64,000 bases of DNA from Pseudomonas sp. MYb118 (GTDB lineage: Bacteria; Pseudomonadota; Gammaproteobacteria; Pseudomonadales; Pseudomonadaceae). Shown here piece after piece: positions 8,024-16,052 of this stretch (position 1 is the stretch's first letter; each line of letters opens with the position of its first letter). Under the pieces are notes generated by a model that was given only the letters and a program-made list of their open reading frames with translations, was not told the origin of the DNA and ran no database searches. Location of the stretch: NCBI RefSeq assembly GCF_040947875.1, contig NZ_JBFRXN010000002.1:930001-994000 (forward strand), read 5' to 3'. A program made the position numbers and the translations under genes.

Positions 8024-8698
8024 ATGAATCCGTTCGATGTACTGCGTGACTCTTTGTATTTCTTCAAACGCAATCTGGGCCAGATCGTGCAGCTGTGCCT
8101 GCCGCTGGTGGTCTTCGAGGCGTTGCTGCAACAGGTGGTCGATCGCTCCACCGAGCCGGACAGTTTCCCCGGCATCAGTGTGATCGTCGGTCTGCTGGTG
8201 TATCCGCTGTACACCGCCGCGCTGATTCTGTTTCTCGATGCCCGCAGTCGCGGTGAATCCCCGCGCACCCGCGACCTGCTGGCCATGTCGGCGAGCCTGT
8301 GGCCGCGCTTCGCGCTGCTGACGGCGCTCAACACTTTGCTGATCCTGCTCGGGCTGTCGCTGTATTTCCTGCCCGGCATCTGGCTGATGGTGACCCTGGC
8401 CTTCGGTGAGTATTTGCTGGTGCTGCGAGGCCTGGCGCCACTGGCAGCGATGAAGGCCAGCCTGCGTCTGACCCGCGGCCATTTCCTGCGCATCCTGGTG
8501 TGCATTCTGTGTGTGATGGGGCCGCTGTGGGTGCTCAAGGGCCTGACCCTGCAGGTATACCCGGACCCGCAGAACCCGGTGATTTCGTTGCTGATCGACA
8601 GCGCCCACAGCTTTTTGCAGCTGTTTACCAGCGTGGTGCTGTTCCGTCTGTTCATGCTGATCAGCGATGTTCCGGAAAAAATCGACCGGCCGCTCTGA
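8024..8698 (+). CDS. YciC family inner-membrane protein
   Basis: A 224-aa protein starting MNPFDVLRDSLYFFKRNLGQI, the common start of the YciC (UPF0259) family, with five or six hydrophobic helices. The function is not known; YciC-type proteins are predicted inner-membrane. The ATG at 8024 is preferred over a start 63 nt upstream because family homology begins here. Confidence 0.85.
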   Translation: MNPFDVLRDSLYFFKRNLGQIVQLCLPLVVFEALLQQVVDRSTEPDSFPGISVIVGLLVYPLYTAALILFLDARSRGESPRTRDLLAMSASLWPRFALLTALNTLLILLGLSLYFLPGIWLMVTLAFGEYLLVLRGLAPLAAMKASLRLTRGHFLRILVCILCVMGPLWVLKGLTLQVYPDPQNPVISLLIDSAHSFLQLFTSVVLFRLFMLISDVPEKIDRPL

Positions 8699-8770
8699 GC
8701 ACAGAAGGGATGCGCAGGGCGTTTCGCCTCGGTATGCTCGGGCCTTCTTTTGTAACGCTATAAGCGAGCC

Positions 8771-9850
8771 ATGACCCGTCTACTGCGCTACACCCTGCTC
8801 GGCCTGCTGACCGCCATCGGCCTGCTCGCCCTGCTGCTCTACAGCCTGACCTGGCGCCCCGAGGCCAAAGAGGCAATGCCGGTCAGCTGCAATGCCAAGG
8901 CGCCATCCCTGGTGCCCGGCCAGGCGCTGAAAGTCATGACCTGGAACGTCCAGTACCTGGCGGGTAAACGCTACGTGTTCTGGAACGACCTGGCCGCCGG
9001 CACCGACGAAGGCCCGACCGACGCCGACATGGCCTTCAGCCTCGATGAAGTGGCGCGGGTGATACGTGACGAACAGCCGGACATCGTGCTGTTGCAGGAA
9101 CTCGACGACGGCGCCAAGGCCAGCGATTACCAGAACCAATTGAAACTGCTTCAGGAGCGGGTCGCCGACCTGTATCCGTGCAGCACCCATGCCTTCGACT
9201 GGAAGGCCGATTTCGTACCCCTGCCACCGATCTTCGGCAGCGTCGGCCGGCAACTGGCGACACTCAGCCGCTACCAGATCGAGCATGCCGAGCGCCTGCA
9301 ATTGCCCCTCGCGCCAGCCAACTTCATCAGTCGCCAGTTCAAACCGAGAAACGCCCTGCTGGTCAGCTACCTTCCGCTGAGCGATGGTGGCCAGATGGCC
9401 GTGCTCAACACCCATCTGGATCGCGCCCGGCAACCTGACGACACCCTGCAAAACCAGATAACCGCGGTGGCCAAGGTGCTCGACCGGTTCGAAAGCCGTG
9501 GCACGCCATGGCTGATCGGCGGTGACTTCAATCTGCTGCCGCTGGGCCAATACCGACGCCTGCCCGCGGAGCAGCGCACACCCTACTCCGCCGACAGCGC
9601 CCTGCACCTGTTGTGGGACAAATACCCGATGATCCCGACCAACAATGAAGCCGGCGGGATCGACCGGGGACGCTGGCTGACGCATTACCCCAACGATCCA
9701 GGGCTGAACGGTCCGGACCGCACCGTTGACTACCTGTTCTACAGCCCGCGGATCAAGCGAGTCGCAGCGACGGTGCGGCAGGACGATACGTTGCGCATAT
9801 CCGATCACCTGCCGGTGATCGGGCGGTTTCTGTTGCCAGCAGCGCCGTAG
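8771..9850 (+). CDS. Endonuclease/exonuclease/phosphatase (EEP) family protein, membrane-anchored
   Basis: A 359-aa protein. The first ~28 residues include a single hydrophobic helix (LLGLLTAIGLLALLLYSL), so the catalytic domain is likely periplasmic. Metal-dependent EEP motifs are visible: VMTWNVQYL, IVLLQELDDG (catalytic Glu), LNTHLDRA (His), IGGDFNLLP (Asp, Asn) and ISDHLPV (catalytic Asp-His). Such proteins act as nucleases, phosphodiesterases or lipid phosphatases; the substrate is not clear. It lies 72 bp after the YciC gene and could share its transcript. Confidence 0.87.
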   Translation: MTRLLRYTLLGLLTAIGLLALLLYSLTWRPEAKEAMPVSCNAKAPSLVPGQALKVMTWNVQYLAGKRYVFWNDLAAGTDEGPTDADMAFSLDEVARVIRDEQPDIVLLQELDDGAKASDYQNQLKLLQERVADLYPCSTHAFDWKADFVPLPPIFGSVGRQLATLSRYQIEHAERLQLPLAPANFISRQFKPRNALLVSYLPLSDGGQMAVLNTHLDRARQPDDTLQNQITAVAKVLDRFESRGTPWLIGGDFNLLPLGQYRRLPAEQRTPYSADSALHLLWDKYPMIPTNNEAGGIDRGRWLTHYPNDPGLNGPDRTVDYLFYSPRIKRVAATVRQDDTLRISDHLPVIGRFLLPAAP

Positions 9851-9853
9851 TGC

Positions 9854-9928
9854 CCCTTGTGGGAACGAGCCTGCTCGCGATGGTTGTGCCTGACACACCG
9901 CTATCGCGAGCAGGCTCGCTCCCACAGG
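9854..9928. repeat. REP doublet, loop class GTGTCAG-like
   Basis: Arms TGTGGGAACGAGCCTGCTCG and the inverted CGAGCAGGCTCGCTCCCACA surround a short loop with GCCTGACACACCGC. The first arm has GGGAACG instead of GGGAGCG. It lies between the convergent EEP gene and the ABC ATPase. Confidence 0.93.
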
Positions 9929-9950
9929 TTGAAACGGCACGGCAGGACGA

Positions 9951-10787
9951 TCAATGCACCTCCTCCAGATCATCATGCAACAGCCCGAAAATGTTGCGCT
10001 TCATCTCGATGAATGAGCGCTCCATGACCATGTCCAGGGTCCGCGGGCGTTCGATCGGCACGTCGAGGATCTGCTTGATCCGCCCCGGTCGCGCGCCCAT
10101 CACGTAGACGCGGTCGCCCAGCAGGATCGCCTCGTCGATATCGTGGGTGACGAACAGCACGGTCTTCTTGCTGTTGCCCCACACCCGCAACAACAGCTGC
10201 TGCATTTGCAGGCGCGTCTGGCTGTCGAGTGCGCCGAACGGTTCGTCCATCAGCAGGATTTGCGGGTCGTTGGCCAGCGCCCGGGCAATCGCCACGCGCT
10301 GCATCATGCCGCCGGAGAGTTGCTTGGCGTAGTTGTCGGCAAAACCGCCCAGGCCGACTTCATTGACGTAGTAGTCGACGATCTCCTTGCGCCGGGCCGC
10401 CGGCATGCCGCGCCGCTTGAGGCCGAACTCGACGTTCTGGCGCACGGTCAGCCACGGGAACAGCGTGTAACTCTGGAACACCATGCCGCGATCGGCACCG
10501 GGGCCCTGCACCTGCTGGCCGCCCACATAGATCTCGCCCTCGGTGGGCTCGTTGAGCCCGGCGGTGAGGTACAACAGGCTCGACTTGCCGCAACCCGAGG
10601 GCCCGACCAGTACCGCGAACTGCTGGTCCGGCACCTCGAACGACACCTGGTCCAGGGCGGTGAACACACCACCACCGGGCTTCTGGTAACGCAGGCTGAC
10701 CTTGTCGACCTGCAAGCGTGGCGCGCTGGGTGCCGCGGTAGCCATTGGCGTGACGACACGTGGGTTGACGGCGGTTACTGAGCCCAT
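9951..10787 (-). CDS. ABC transporter ATP-binding protein (NitT/TauT, SsuB/TauB type)
   Basis: A 278-aa ATPase of a NitT/TauT-type importer. Walker A is GPSGCGKSSLL, the Q-loop lies before LFPWLTVRQNVEFGL, the signature is LSGGMMQRVAIARAL, Walker B is ILLMDEPFGALD and the switch His is in FVTHDIDEAI. The first ~25 residues are a variable Ala/Pro-rich extension. GAGG lies 8 nt before the ATG, and the first 13 nt overlap the end of the permease gene, which indicates translational coupling. It powers uptake of a small anion or amine; the ligand is unknown. Confidence 0.94.
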   Translation of the reverse strand: MGSVTAVNPRVVTPMATAAPSAPRLQVDKVSLRYQKPGGGVFTALDQVSFEVPDQQFAVLVGPSGCGKSSLLYLTAGLNEPTEGEIYVGGQQVQGPGADRGMVFQSYTLFPWLTVRQNVEFGLKRRGMPAARRKEIVDYYVNEVGLGGFADNYAKQLSGGMMQRVAIARALANDPQILLMDEPFGALDSQTRLQMQQLLLRVWGNSKKTVLFVTHDIDEAILLGDRVYVMGARPGRIKQILDVPIERPRTLDMVMERSFIEMKRNIFGLLHDDLEEVH

Positions 10788-11578
10788 GCGGCAATCCTCA
10801 GGCGAAGGAAACGGAACAGTTGATCGGTGACCAGGCCCAACAGGCCGATGATCGCGATGGCGAGGAAAATCACGTCGACCTGAAAGCCGCGCATGGCCTT
10901 GAGGCTCAGGTAACCCAGGCCGCTGGAGGCCGCGACCAGTTCAGCGACCACCAGGTAGGTCCAGGCCCAGCCCATCGTCACCCGCAGGGTGTCGAGCACG
11001 CCCGGCAGCGAGGCCGGAGCGATCACATGCAGGACCGCATCGCGGCGGCTGGAGCCCAGGGTGTACGAGGCGTTGATCAGGTCCTTGGAGATGCCCTTGG
11101 ACACGTCCGCGATCATCACCAGTTGCTGAAAGAACACGCCGAAGATGATCACCGACACCCGCTGCTCCAGGCCGATGCCGATCCACAGGATGAACAGCGG
11201 CACGAACGAGGTCACCGGCAGGTAGCGGATGAAATTCACCATCGGTTCGAGGAACGCCTGGACGATGCGGAAGCTGCCCATCAGCAACCCCAGCGGCACC
11301 GCCACCAGGGAGGAGACGATAAACCCGACCATCACCACTTCGACACTCGCCCACACATGCTGGCCGAGGGTGCCGTCGCGCCCCAGGCGCAGGGCGGCTT
11401 CAGCCACCGCACCAGGGGTGGGGAGAAACATGCCCGGCACCACGCCGCCATAGGACAGCCCCGCCCACAAGCCGATCAGGATCACCCAGGCCAGCCCGCT
11501 TGCGCTCCAGATAACCGGAATCGGCAAGCCGGTCTTGGGCGTGATGCAGCGGCCCAGCCATGAATTGCGCTTGAACAT
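10775..11578 (-). CDS. ABC transporter permease (NitT/TauT type)
   Basis: A 267-aa inner-membrane permease with about six helices and a BPD_transp_1 domain. The EAA-like loop GISKDLINASYTLGSSRRDAV contacts the ATPase. A strong TAGGAGG lies 5 nt before the ATG. It is the middle gene of the binding protein-permease-ATPase set: 9 bp after the binding protein gene and overlapping the ATPase gene by 13 bp. Confidence 0.93.
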   Translation of the reverse strand: MFKRNSWLGRCITPKTGLPIPVIWSASGLAWVILIGLWAGLSYGGVVPGMFLPTPGAVAEAALRLGRDGTLGQHVWASVEVVMVGFIVSSLVAVPLGLLMGSFRIVQAFLEPMVNFIRYLPVTSFVPLFILWIGIGLEQRVSVIIFGVFFQQLVMIADVSKGISKDLINASYTLGSSRRDAVLHVIAPASLPGVLDTLRVTMGWAWTYLVVAELVAASSGLGYLSLKAMRGFQVDVIFLAIAIIGLLGLVTDQLFRFLRLRIAAWAQ

Positions 11579-11587
11579 GGGAACCTC

Positions 11588-12574
11588 CTACAGCGGGCTG
11601 ACGAAGCGGTTGTCGACCAGATCGTCATTGCTGACGTTGTAGGGTTTGCCCTGCAATTCGCTGGCGGTTTCGTTGGCCAGCTTGATCAGCGGTGCGCTGT
11701 CGCCCGGCTTGCCCGGCGAGCCGAGGAGTTTTTCGCTCATGGCCTGATCGTAGAAGCGCACACCCTGGGCGGCAGCTTCCAGCTCCTTGGGATCGGAGAG
11801 GTAACCACCGACACCCTTGGCCATGATTTTGTAGGCTTCCTGCGGATGGTCCTTGGTGTACTGCACGGCCTTGTACAGACCGGCGACCAGGGCCTTGACG
11901 TCTTCGGGCTGTTTCTCGATCACCGAGCAATTGAGCGCGACCACGTCGACGATCACCCCCGGCGTACTGCTGCTGTCGATCAACACCTTGCCCTGCTGCT
12001 TGTCGCGCACCATCGACAGGTGCGGTTCCCAGGTCACGGCAGCCGGCACGCGACCGGCGATGAACGCGGTGGCCGCATCGTCAGCGGTCATGTTCTGCAC
12101 GGTGATGTCGCTCATGCTCATGCCGTGTTTTTTCAGCAGGTACGACAGCCAGAACTGCGAGGTCGAGCCCTCGTTCACCGCCACGGCCTTGCCCTTGAGT
12201 TCCTGCAGGCTCTTGACGTCCTTGCCCACCAGCACGCCGTCGCCACCATGGCTGTCATCCAGCGCGGCCACGGCCTTGAAGCAGAATTGCGGGCGGTACT
12301 TGAGCACTTCATCAATGGTCGACGCCGAGCCGGACAACTCCCCCGACGCCTGCGCGGCCATGTACATCGCGGCCTCCTCGACGACGGGCAATTCGACGGT
12401 CAGGCCGCCTTCCTTGAAGTAACCCAGGTCCTGGGCCAGATAGAGCGTGCCGTAGCCGACCCAGGTGGTATGGCCGATGGACAGGGTGCCGGCCTGGGCG
12501 CCGCTGGCGACCGTGACGGCAAGGGCGGTGACCGCCAGTGGATGCGCAACACCGGTAAGCAAGGACTTGATCAT
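11588..12574 (-). CDS. ABC transporter substrate-binding protein (NMT1/TauA-like)
   Basis: A 328-aa periplasmic binding protein. The signal peptide of about 28 residues ends ASGAQAG, and the mature protein starts LSIGHTTWVGYGTLYLAQDL, followed by DLGYFKEGGLTVELPVV, as in NMT1/TauA/SsuA-type proteins. GGGAG precedes the ATG by 6 nt. It heads the ABC genes; a 47-bp block shared with the aldehyde dehydrogenase promoter lies about 150 nt upstream (12727-12773). Ligands in this family include taurine, sulfonates, pyrimidine precursors and amines. Location beside a transaminase and a dehydrogenase suggests an amine. Confidence 0.93.
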   Translation of the reverse strand: MIKSLLTGVAHPLAVTALAVTVASGAQAGTLSIGHTTWVGYGTLYLAQDLGYFKEGGLTVELPVVEEAAMYMAAQASGELSGSASTIDEVLKYRPQFCFKAVAALDDSHGGDGVLVGKDVKSLQELKGKAVAVNEGSTSQFWLSYLLKKHGMSMSDITVQNMTADDAATAFIAGRVPAAVTWEPHLSMVRDKQQGKVLIDSSSTPGVIVDVVALNCSVIEKQPEDVKALVAGLYKAVQYTKDHPQEAYKIMAKGVGGYLSDPKELEAAAQGVRFYDQAMSEKLLGSPGKPGDSAPLIKLANETASELQGKPYNVSNDDLVDNRFVSPL

Positions 12575-12726
12575 GAAGCACTCCCAAAGCTGTTGATTTA
12601 GTTGTCATGGGCAGTACGGCCAGCAGCTTCGGGGGGATGGGTGTTCGCCTGGGGTCTCTGCCGGACTTGAGGGCGGACAGCGTTCGGCTGGCTGGCAAGG
12701 TCGATGTTGGACCAACACCTGGCGCA

Positions 12727-12773
12727 GGAAAATTAGGAAATATGTCGGTGGGAGTGATGAAAAAACTGGGTAG
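12727..12773 (-). promoter_or_regulatory. Conserved 47-bp block A, presumed promoter/operator of the ABC genes
   Basis: Read on the minus strand: CTACCCAGTTTTTTCAT, 10 variable nt, then GACATATTTCCTAATTTTCC. It aligns without gaps with block B at 15883-15929; 33 of 47 positions match, with 16 of 17 in the first part. The aligned -10-like hexamer is TCCTAA (12738 to 12733). It lies about 150 nt before the binding-protein gene. The region 12575-12942 otherwise holds only the REP at 12844; I found no gene in it. Confidence 0.65.
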
Positions 12774-12843
12774 CGTGCGCGGGGATGGGGCGGGGTGATG
12801 GGGGATGCACAGGGTGGGGGCAAAAAGCTGGAATGGGCTAAAA

Positions 12844-12917
12844 GCTCGCGAGCAGGCTCGCTCCCACATCAGGACTGTGTACACAGCACCTCTGTGGGAG
12901 CGAGCCTGCTCGCGATA
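12844..12917. repeat. REP doublet, outward arm order
   Basis: Arm CTCGCGAGCAGGCTCGCTCC, spacer of about 24 nt containing GTGTACAC, then the inverted arm ending CCTGCTCGCGATAAGG. It lies downstream of the aminotransferase stop and upstream of the ABC genes, so it may separate the two transcripts. Confidence 0.92.
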
Positions 12918-12942
12918 AGGTTTACTGGATATTCAGACCAAA

Positions 12943-14313
12943 TCAGAGCCGACCATACTCCTGCGCAGTACGATCCACCGCCTTCAGCGTCTTGCCCACC
13001 AGCTCGTCAATTTCCTCACGGCTGGCAATCAGGGCCGGAGCCATGATCATCCGTCCCAGTGTCGAGCGAATGATCACCCCTTCCTCGAAGCCGATGGTGC
13101 GGCAGCGCCAGGCGATGTCGTTCTCGTTGGCAAAGCGCTTGCGGCTGGCCTTGTCTTCGGCCAGTTGCAAGGCCGCAACCAGACCCGTGCCCTGGATATC
13201 ACCCACCAGCGGGTGATTGCCGAACACCTCGCGCAGACACTGTTGCAGGTAGGGCCCGATGTCGTCCTTGACCCGCGTCACCACGCCTTCGTCGCGCAGG
13301 GCCTTGAGGTTGGCGATGGCCACCGCCGCCGCCACCGGGTGCCCGGAATAGGTCAGGCCGTGGGCGAACACACCGCCCTGCTCCACCAGCACCTCGGCCA
13401 TTTTCTTCGACAGGATCAGGCCGCCCATGGGGATGTAGCCGGAGGTCAGGCCCTTGGCGATCGACAGGGTGTCAGGCTCGAACCCGAAGTACTCGTGGGC
13501 GAACCATTCGCCGGTGCGACCGAAGCCGCCGATCACTTCGTCGGCGCACAGCAGCACGTCGTATTTGCGGCAGATCCGCTGGATCTCCGGCCAGTAGCTC
13601 TCTGGCGGGAAGATCATGCCGCCGGCGCCCTGGAACGGCTCGGCGATGAAGCCGGCGACCTTGTCCGCGCCCAGTTCAAGAATCTTCGCTTCCAGTTGCT
13701 GCGCCGCGCGCAGGCCGAACTCGGCCGGGGTCAGGTTGCCTTCATGGGCGAAGAAATACGGTTCGTCGATGTGCTCGATGTCCGGCAGCATGCCGCCCAT
13801 TTCGTGCATGAACTTCATGCCGCCGAGCGCCGTCGCCGCCAGGGTCGAACCGTGGTAGCCGTTCCAGCGCCCGATCATGATCTTCTTCTCGGGCTTGCCG
13901 AGGATCGCCCAGTAGCGGCGCACGGTACGGATCAGCACCTCGTTGGCCTCGGAGCCGGAGTTGGTGTAGATCGCGTGGCTGTAGTGCCCCGGCAGCAGGC
14001 TGAACAACAGCTCGGACAGCTCGATCACCTGCGGGTGAGTGGTGTGGAAAAACATGTTGTAGTACGGCAACTGCTCAAGCTGCCGGGCCGCCGCTGCGGT
14101 CAGATCCTGGCGACCGTAGCCCAGGTTGGTGCACCACAGCCCGGACATGCCATCGAGGTAACGCCGACCGTCGTTGTCCCACAGGTGCAGGCGTTCGCCA
14201 CGGACCATCACGCGCGGCCCTTCGTCGTTGAGGGCCTTCTGGTCGACGAAGGCGTGGATGTGGTGCGCAGCATCGGCGGCCTGGTAATCGCGGGTTTCAC
14301 GTGGGGTGGTCAT
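12943..14313 (-). CDS. Class III aminotransferase (SpuC-like, amine:pyruvate type)
   Basis: A 456-aa PLP enzyme of the class III (omega) aminotransferases, close in length and motifs to SpuC-type polyamine or omega-amino-acid:pyruvate transaminases. Motifs: GMSGLWCTNLGYGR, YTNSGSEANEVLIR (PLP phosphate site), GRWNGYHGSTLAATALGG, DEVIGGFGRTGEW (Asp to the PLP nitrogen), and IAKGLTSGYIPMGG with the PLP lysine in AKGL. GGAG lies 8 nt before the ATG and the gene is 21 bp after the aldehyde dehydrogenase gene. It probably converts an amine into an aldehyde for the neighbouring dehydrogenase; the true substrate is not shown by sequence. Confidence 0.93.
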   Translation of the reverse strand: MTTPRETRDYQAADAAHHIHAFVDQKALNDEGPRVMVRGERLHLWDNDGRRYLDGMSGLWCTNLGYGRQDLTAAAARQLEQLPYYNMFFHTTHPQVIELSELLFSLLPGHYSHAIYTNSGSEANEVLIRTVRRYWAILGKPEKKIMIGRWNGYHGSTLAATALGGMKFMHEMGGMLPDIEHIDEPYFFAHEGNLTPAEFGLRAAQQLEAKILELGADKVAGFIAEPFQGAGGMIFPPESYWPEIQRICRKYDVLLCADEVIGGFGRTGEWFAHEYFGFEPDTLSIAKGLTSGYIPMGGLILSKKMAEVLVEQGGVFAHGLTYSGHPVAAAVAIANLKALRDEGVVTRVKDDIGPYLQQCLREVFGNHPLVGDIQGTGLVAALQLAEDKASRKRFANENDIAWRCRTIGFEEGVIIRSTLGRMIMAPALIASREEIDELVGKTLKAVDRTAQEYGRL

Positions 14314-14334
14314 CGCCAGTTCTCCGTTTTTTTG

Positions 14335-15840
14335 TCAGCGAAGTTGAAACCAGGTGGTCTTCAACTGGGTGTATTTATCGAATGAGTGCAACGACAGGTC
14401 GCGGCCGAATCCGGACTGCTTGCCGCCACCGAAAGGCACGGTCACGTCCAGCGCATCGACGCTGTTCACCGACACCGTGCCCGCGCGCAATTGCCGGGCC
14501 ACGCGGTGCGCGCGGTTGAGGTCGTCGGTCCACAGCGACGCGGCCAGGCCGTAGACGCTGTCGTTGGCCAATTGCAAAGCGTGTGCCTCGTCATCGAACG
14601 GCGTGATGGCCAGCACCGGGCCGAACACTTCCTCGCGAAACAGCGGCATGTCCGGGCTGACGTGGGTAAAGATGGTCGGCAGGATGAAGTTGTCGGAACC
14701 GTTGAACACCGACTGCCGACCGCCGCAGACGCGGGTGGCGCCCTGGCGTTCGGCCTGCTCGATGAACTGCATGATGCGTGCGGTCTGGCGACTGTCGACG
14801 ATGGCCCCGGCGCGACTCGACGGGTCCAGCGGATCGCCCGGCAGCCAGCGCTCGGCCTGGGCCTTTAGGCGTTCGACGAATTGATCGTGGATCGAACGCT
14901 GCACCAGCAGTCGCGAGTTGGCCGAGCACACTTCGCCCTGGTTGAAGAAGATGCCGAACGCGGCTTTTTCGGCAGCCAGGTCCAGGTCCTGGCAGTCGGC
15001 GAACACCAGGTTGGCGCTCTTGCCACCGCATTCCAGCCAGACCTGCTTGAGGTTCGACTGCGCGGAATACTGCATGAAATATTTGCCGACCTCGGTGGAG
15101 CCGGTGAACACCAGGCAATCAACGTCCGGATGCAGGCCCAACGCCTTGCCCGCCTGCTCGCCCAGCCCCGGCAACACGTTCAACACCCCGGCGGGCAGCC
15201 CGGCTTCCAGCGCCAGTTCGCCCAGGCGCAGGGCAGAGAACGGCGATTGCTCGGCGGGTTTGAGGATCACCGAGTTGCCGGCGGCCAGGGCCGGAGCGAG
15301 TTTCCACGCGGCCATGTCCAGCGGAAAATTCCACGGCACCACGGCGGCGACCACACCCAGCGCTTCGCGGGTGATGGTGGCCAGCACGTTCTGCGCGCTG
15401 GGCGCGACCTGGTCGTAGAGTTTGTCGAGGCTTTCGGCGTACCAGCGAAACACGCCTGCGGCGCCCGGTACGTCGATGTTGTAGGCGTCCATCACCGGCT
15501 TGCCCATGTTCAACGAGTCCAGCAGCGCCAGCTCTTCGCGGTGTTCGAGGATCAGCTCGGCCAGGCGCAGCAGCACCTGCTTGCGTTCACCCGGCGCACG
15601 CGCCGACCAGGTCCCGGCCTCGAACACCTGCCGTGCGTTGCGGACCGCGCTGTCCACGTCTTCGAAGCCGCAGGCTGCGACGTTCGCCAGGCGCTGGCCG
15701 GTGGCCGGGTTGATCGCCGCGAAGGTCTGGCCGGACTGCGCCGCACGCTGTTTGCCGCCGATCATGGCCTGGTCGGGAAGCGCCAGGGCTGCGGCTTTCT
15801 TTTGCCAATATGCAAGCTCGAACACGTTCAGATGCTCCAT
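14335..15840 (-). CDS. Aldehyde dehydrogenase (PuuC/KauB-like)
   Basis: A 501-aa NAD(P)-dependent aldehyde dehydrogenase. The coenzyme-fold and catalytic motifs are VPWNFPLDMAAWKLAPALAA, VFTGSTEVGKY, LECGGKSANLVF (catalytic Glu in the usual LELGGK site, here LECGGK), and FNQGEVCSANSRLLV with the nucleophile Cys. The C-terminus PFGGGKQSGFGRDLS is typical. It is most like gamma-glutamyl-aminobutyraldehyde or omega-aminoaldehyde dehydrogenases. It is the first gene of the minus-strand catabolic set; a promoter block lies about 45-90 nt before it. Leu to Cys in LECGGK is a small oddity. Confidence 0.92.
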   Translation of the reverse strand: MEHLNVFELAYWQKKAAALALPDQAMIGGKQRAAQSGQTFAAINPATGQRLANVAACGFEDVDSAVRNARQVFEAGTWSARAPGERKQVLLRLAELILEHREELALLDSLNMGKPVMDAYNIDVPGAAGVFRWYAESLDKLYDQVAPSAQNVLATITREALGVVAAVVPWNFPLDMAAWKLAPALAAGNSVILKPAEQSPFSALRLGELALEAGLPAGVLNVLPGLGEQAGKALGLHPDVDCLVFTGSTEVGKYFMQYSAQSNLKQVWLECGGKSANLVFADCQDLDLAAEKAAFGIFFNQGEVCSANSRLLVQRSIHDQFVERLKAQAERWLPGDPLDPSSRAGAIVDSRQTARIMQFIEQAERQGATRVCGGRQSVFNGSDNFILPTIFTHVSPDMPLFREEVFGPVLAITPFDDEAHALQLANDSVYGLAASLWTDDLNRAHRVARQLRAGTVSVNSVDALDVTVPFGGGKQSGFGRDLSLHSFDKYTQLKTTWFQLR

Positions 15841-15882
15841 GGGCTTTCTTGTGCAGTGGATAGTCGCTCAGGGCCCTGGCAA

Positions 15883-15929
15883 GCAAAAATAGTAAAAATG
15901 TCATCGCAGACCATGAAAAAACTGGGCAG
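15883..15929 (-). promoter_or_regulatory. Conserved 47-bp block B, presumed promoter of the dehydrogenase-aminotransferase genes
   Basis: Minus-strand CTGCCCAGTTTTTTCAT, 10 variable nt including a TCAT-N8-ATGA palindrome, then GACATTTTTACTATTTTTGC. TACTAT (15894 to 15889) is a likely -10, which would leave a leader of about 40 nt before the ATG at 15840. It matches block A at 12727 in 33 of 47 positions. The spacing between the two constant parts is the same, which fits an activator site plus a -10. Confidence 0.68.
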
Positions 15930-15956
15930 GTCATCTCCCTGCCGGCGCACGATGTG

Positions 15957-15975
15957 GTTATTGTTCAGGCATAAC
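15957..15975. promoter_or_regulatory. Palindromic LysR-type box GTTAT-N9-ATAAC
   Basis: GTTAT and ATAAC flank nine bases (TGTTCAGGC). The T-N11-A pattern is the usual core of LysR-type recognition sites. It lies between the dehydrogenase and the lysR gene, 28 nt upstream of block B, where an activator site is expected. Confidence 0.6.
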
Positions 15976-16052
15976 AAACACCGTCGTCAGAAACGGATGC
16001 AGTCGGCGCAAAATTTGCCTGGATGTTGTGTCCATCCACCCAGAGGTTTGCC

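Noticed and set aside
12795..12942. Small frames with GASLLA(M/I) peptides near several REP elements
   Set aside because: These peptides are translations of REP arms and recur at every copy; they are not genes.
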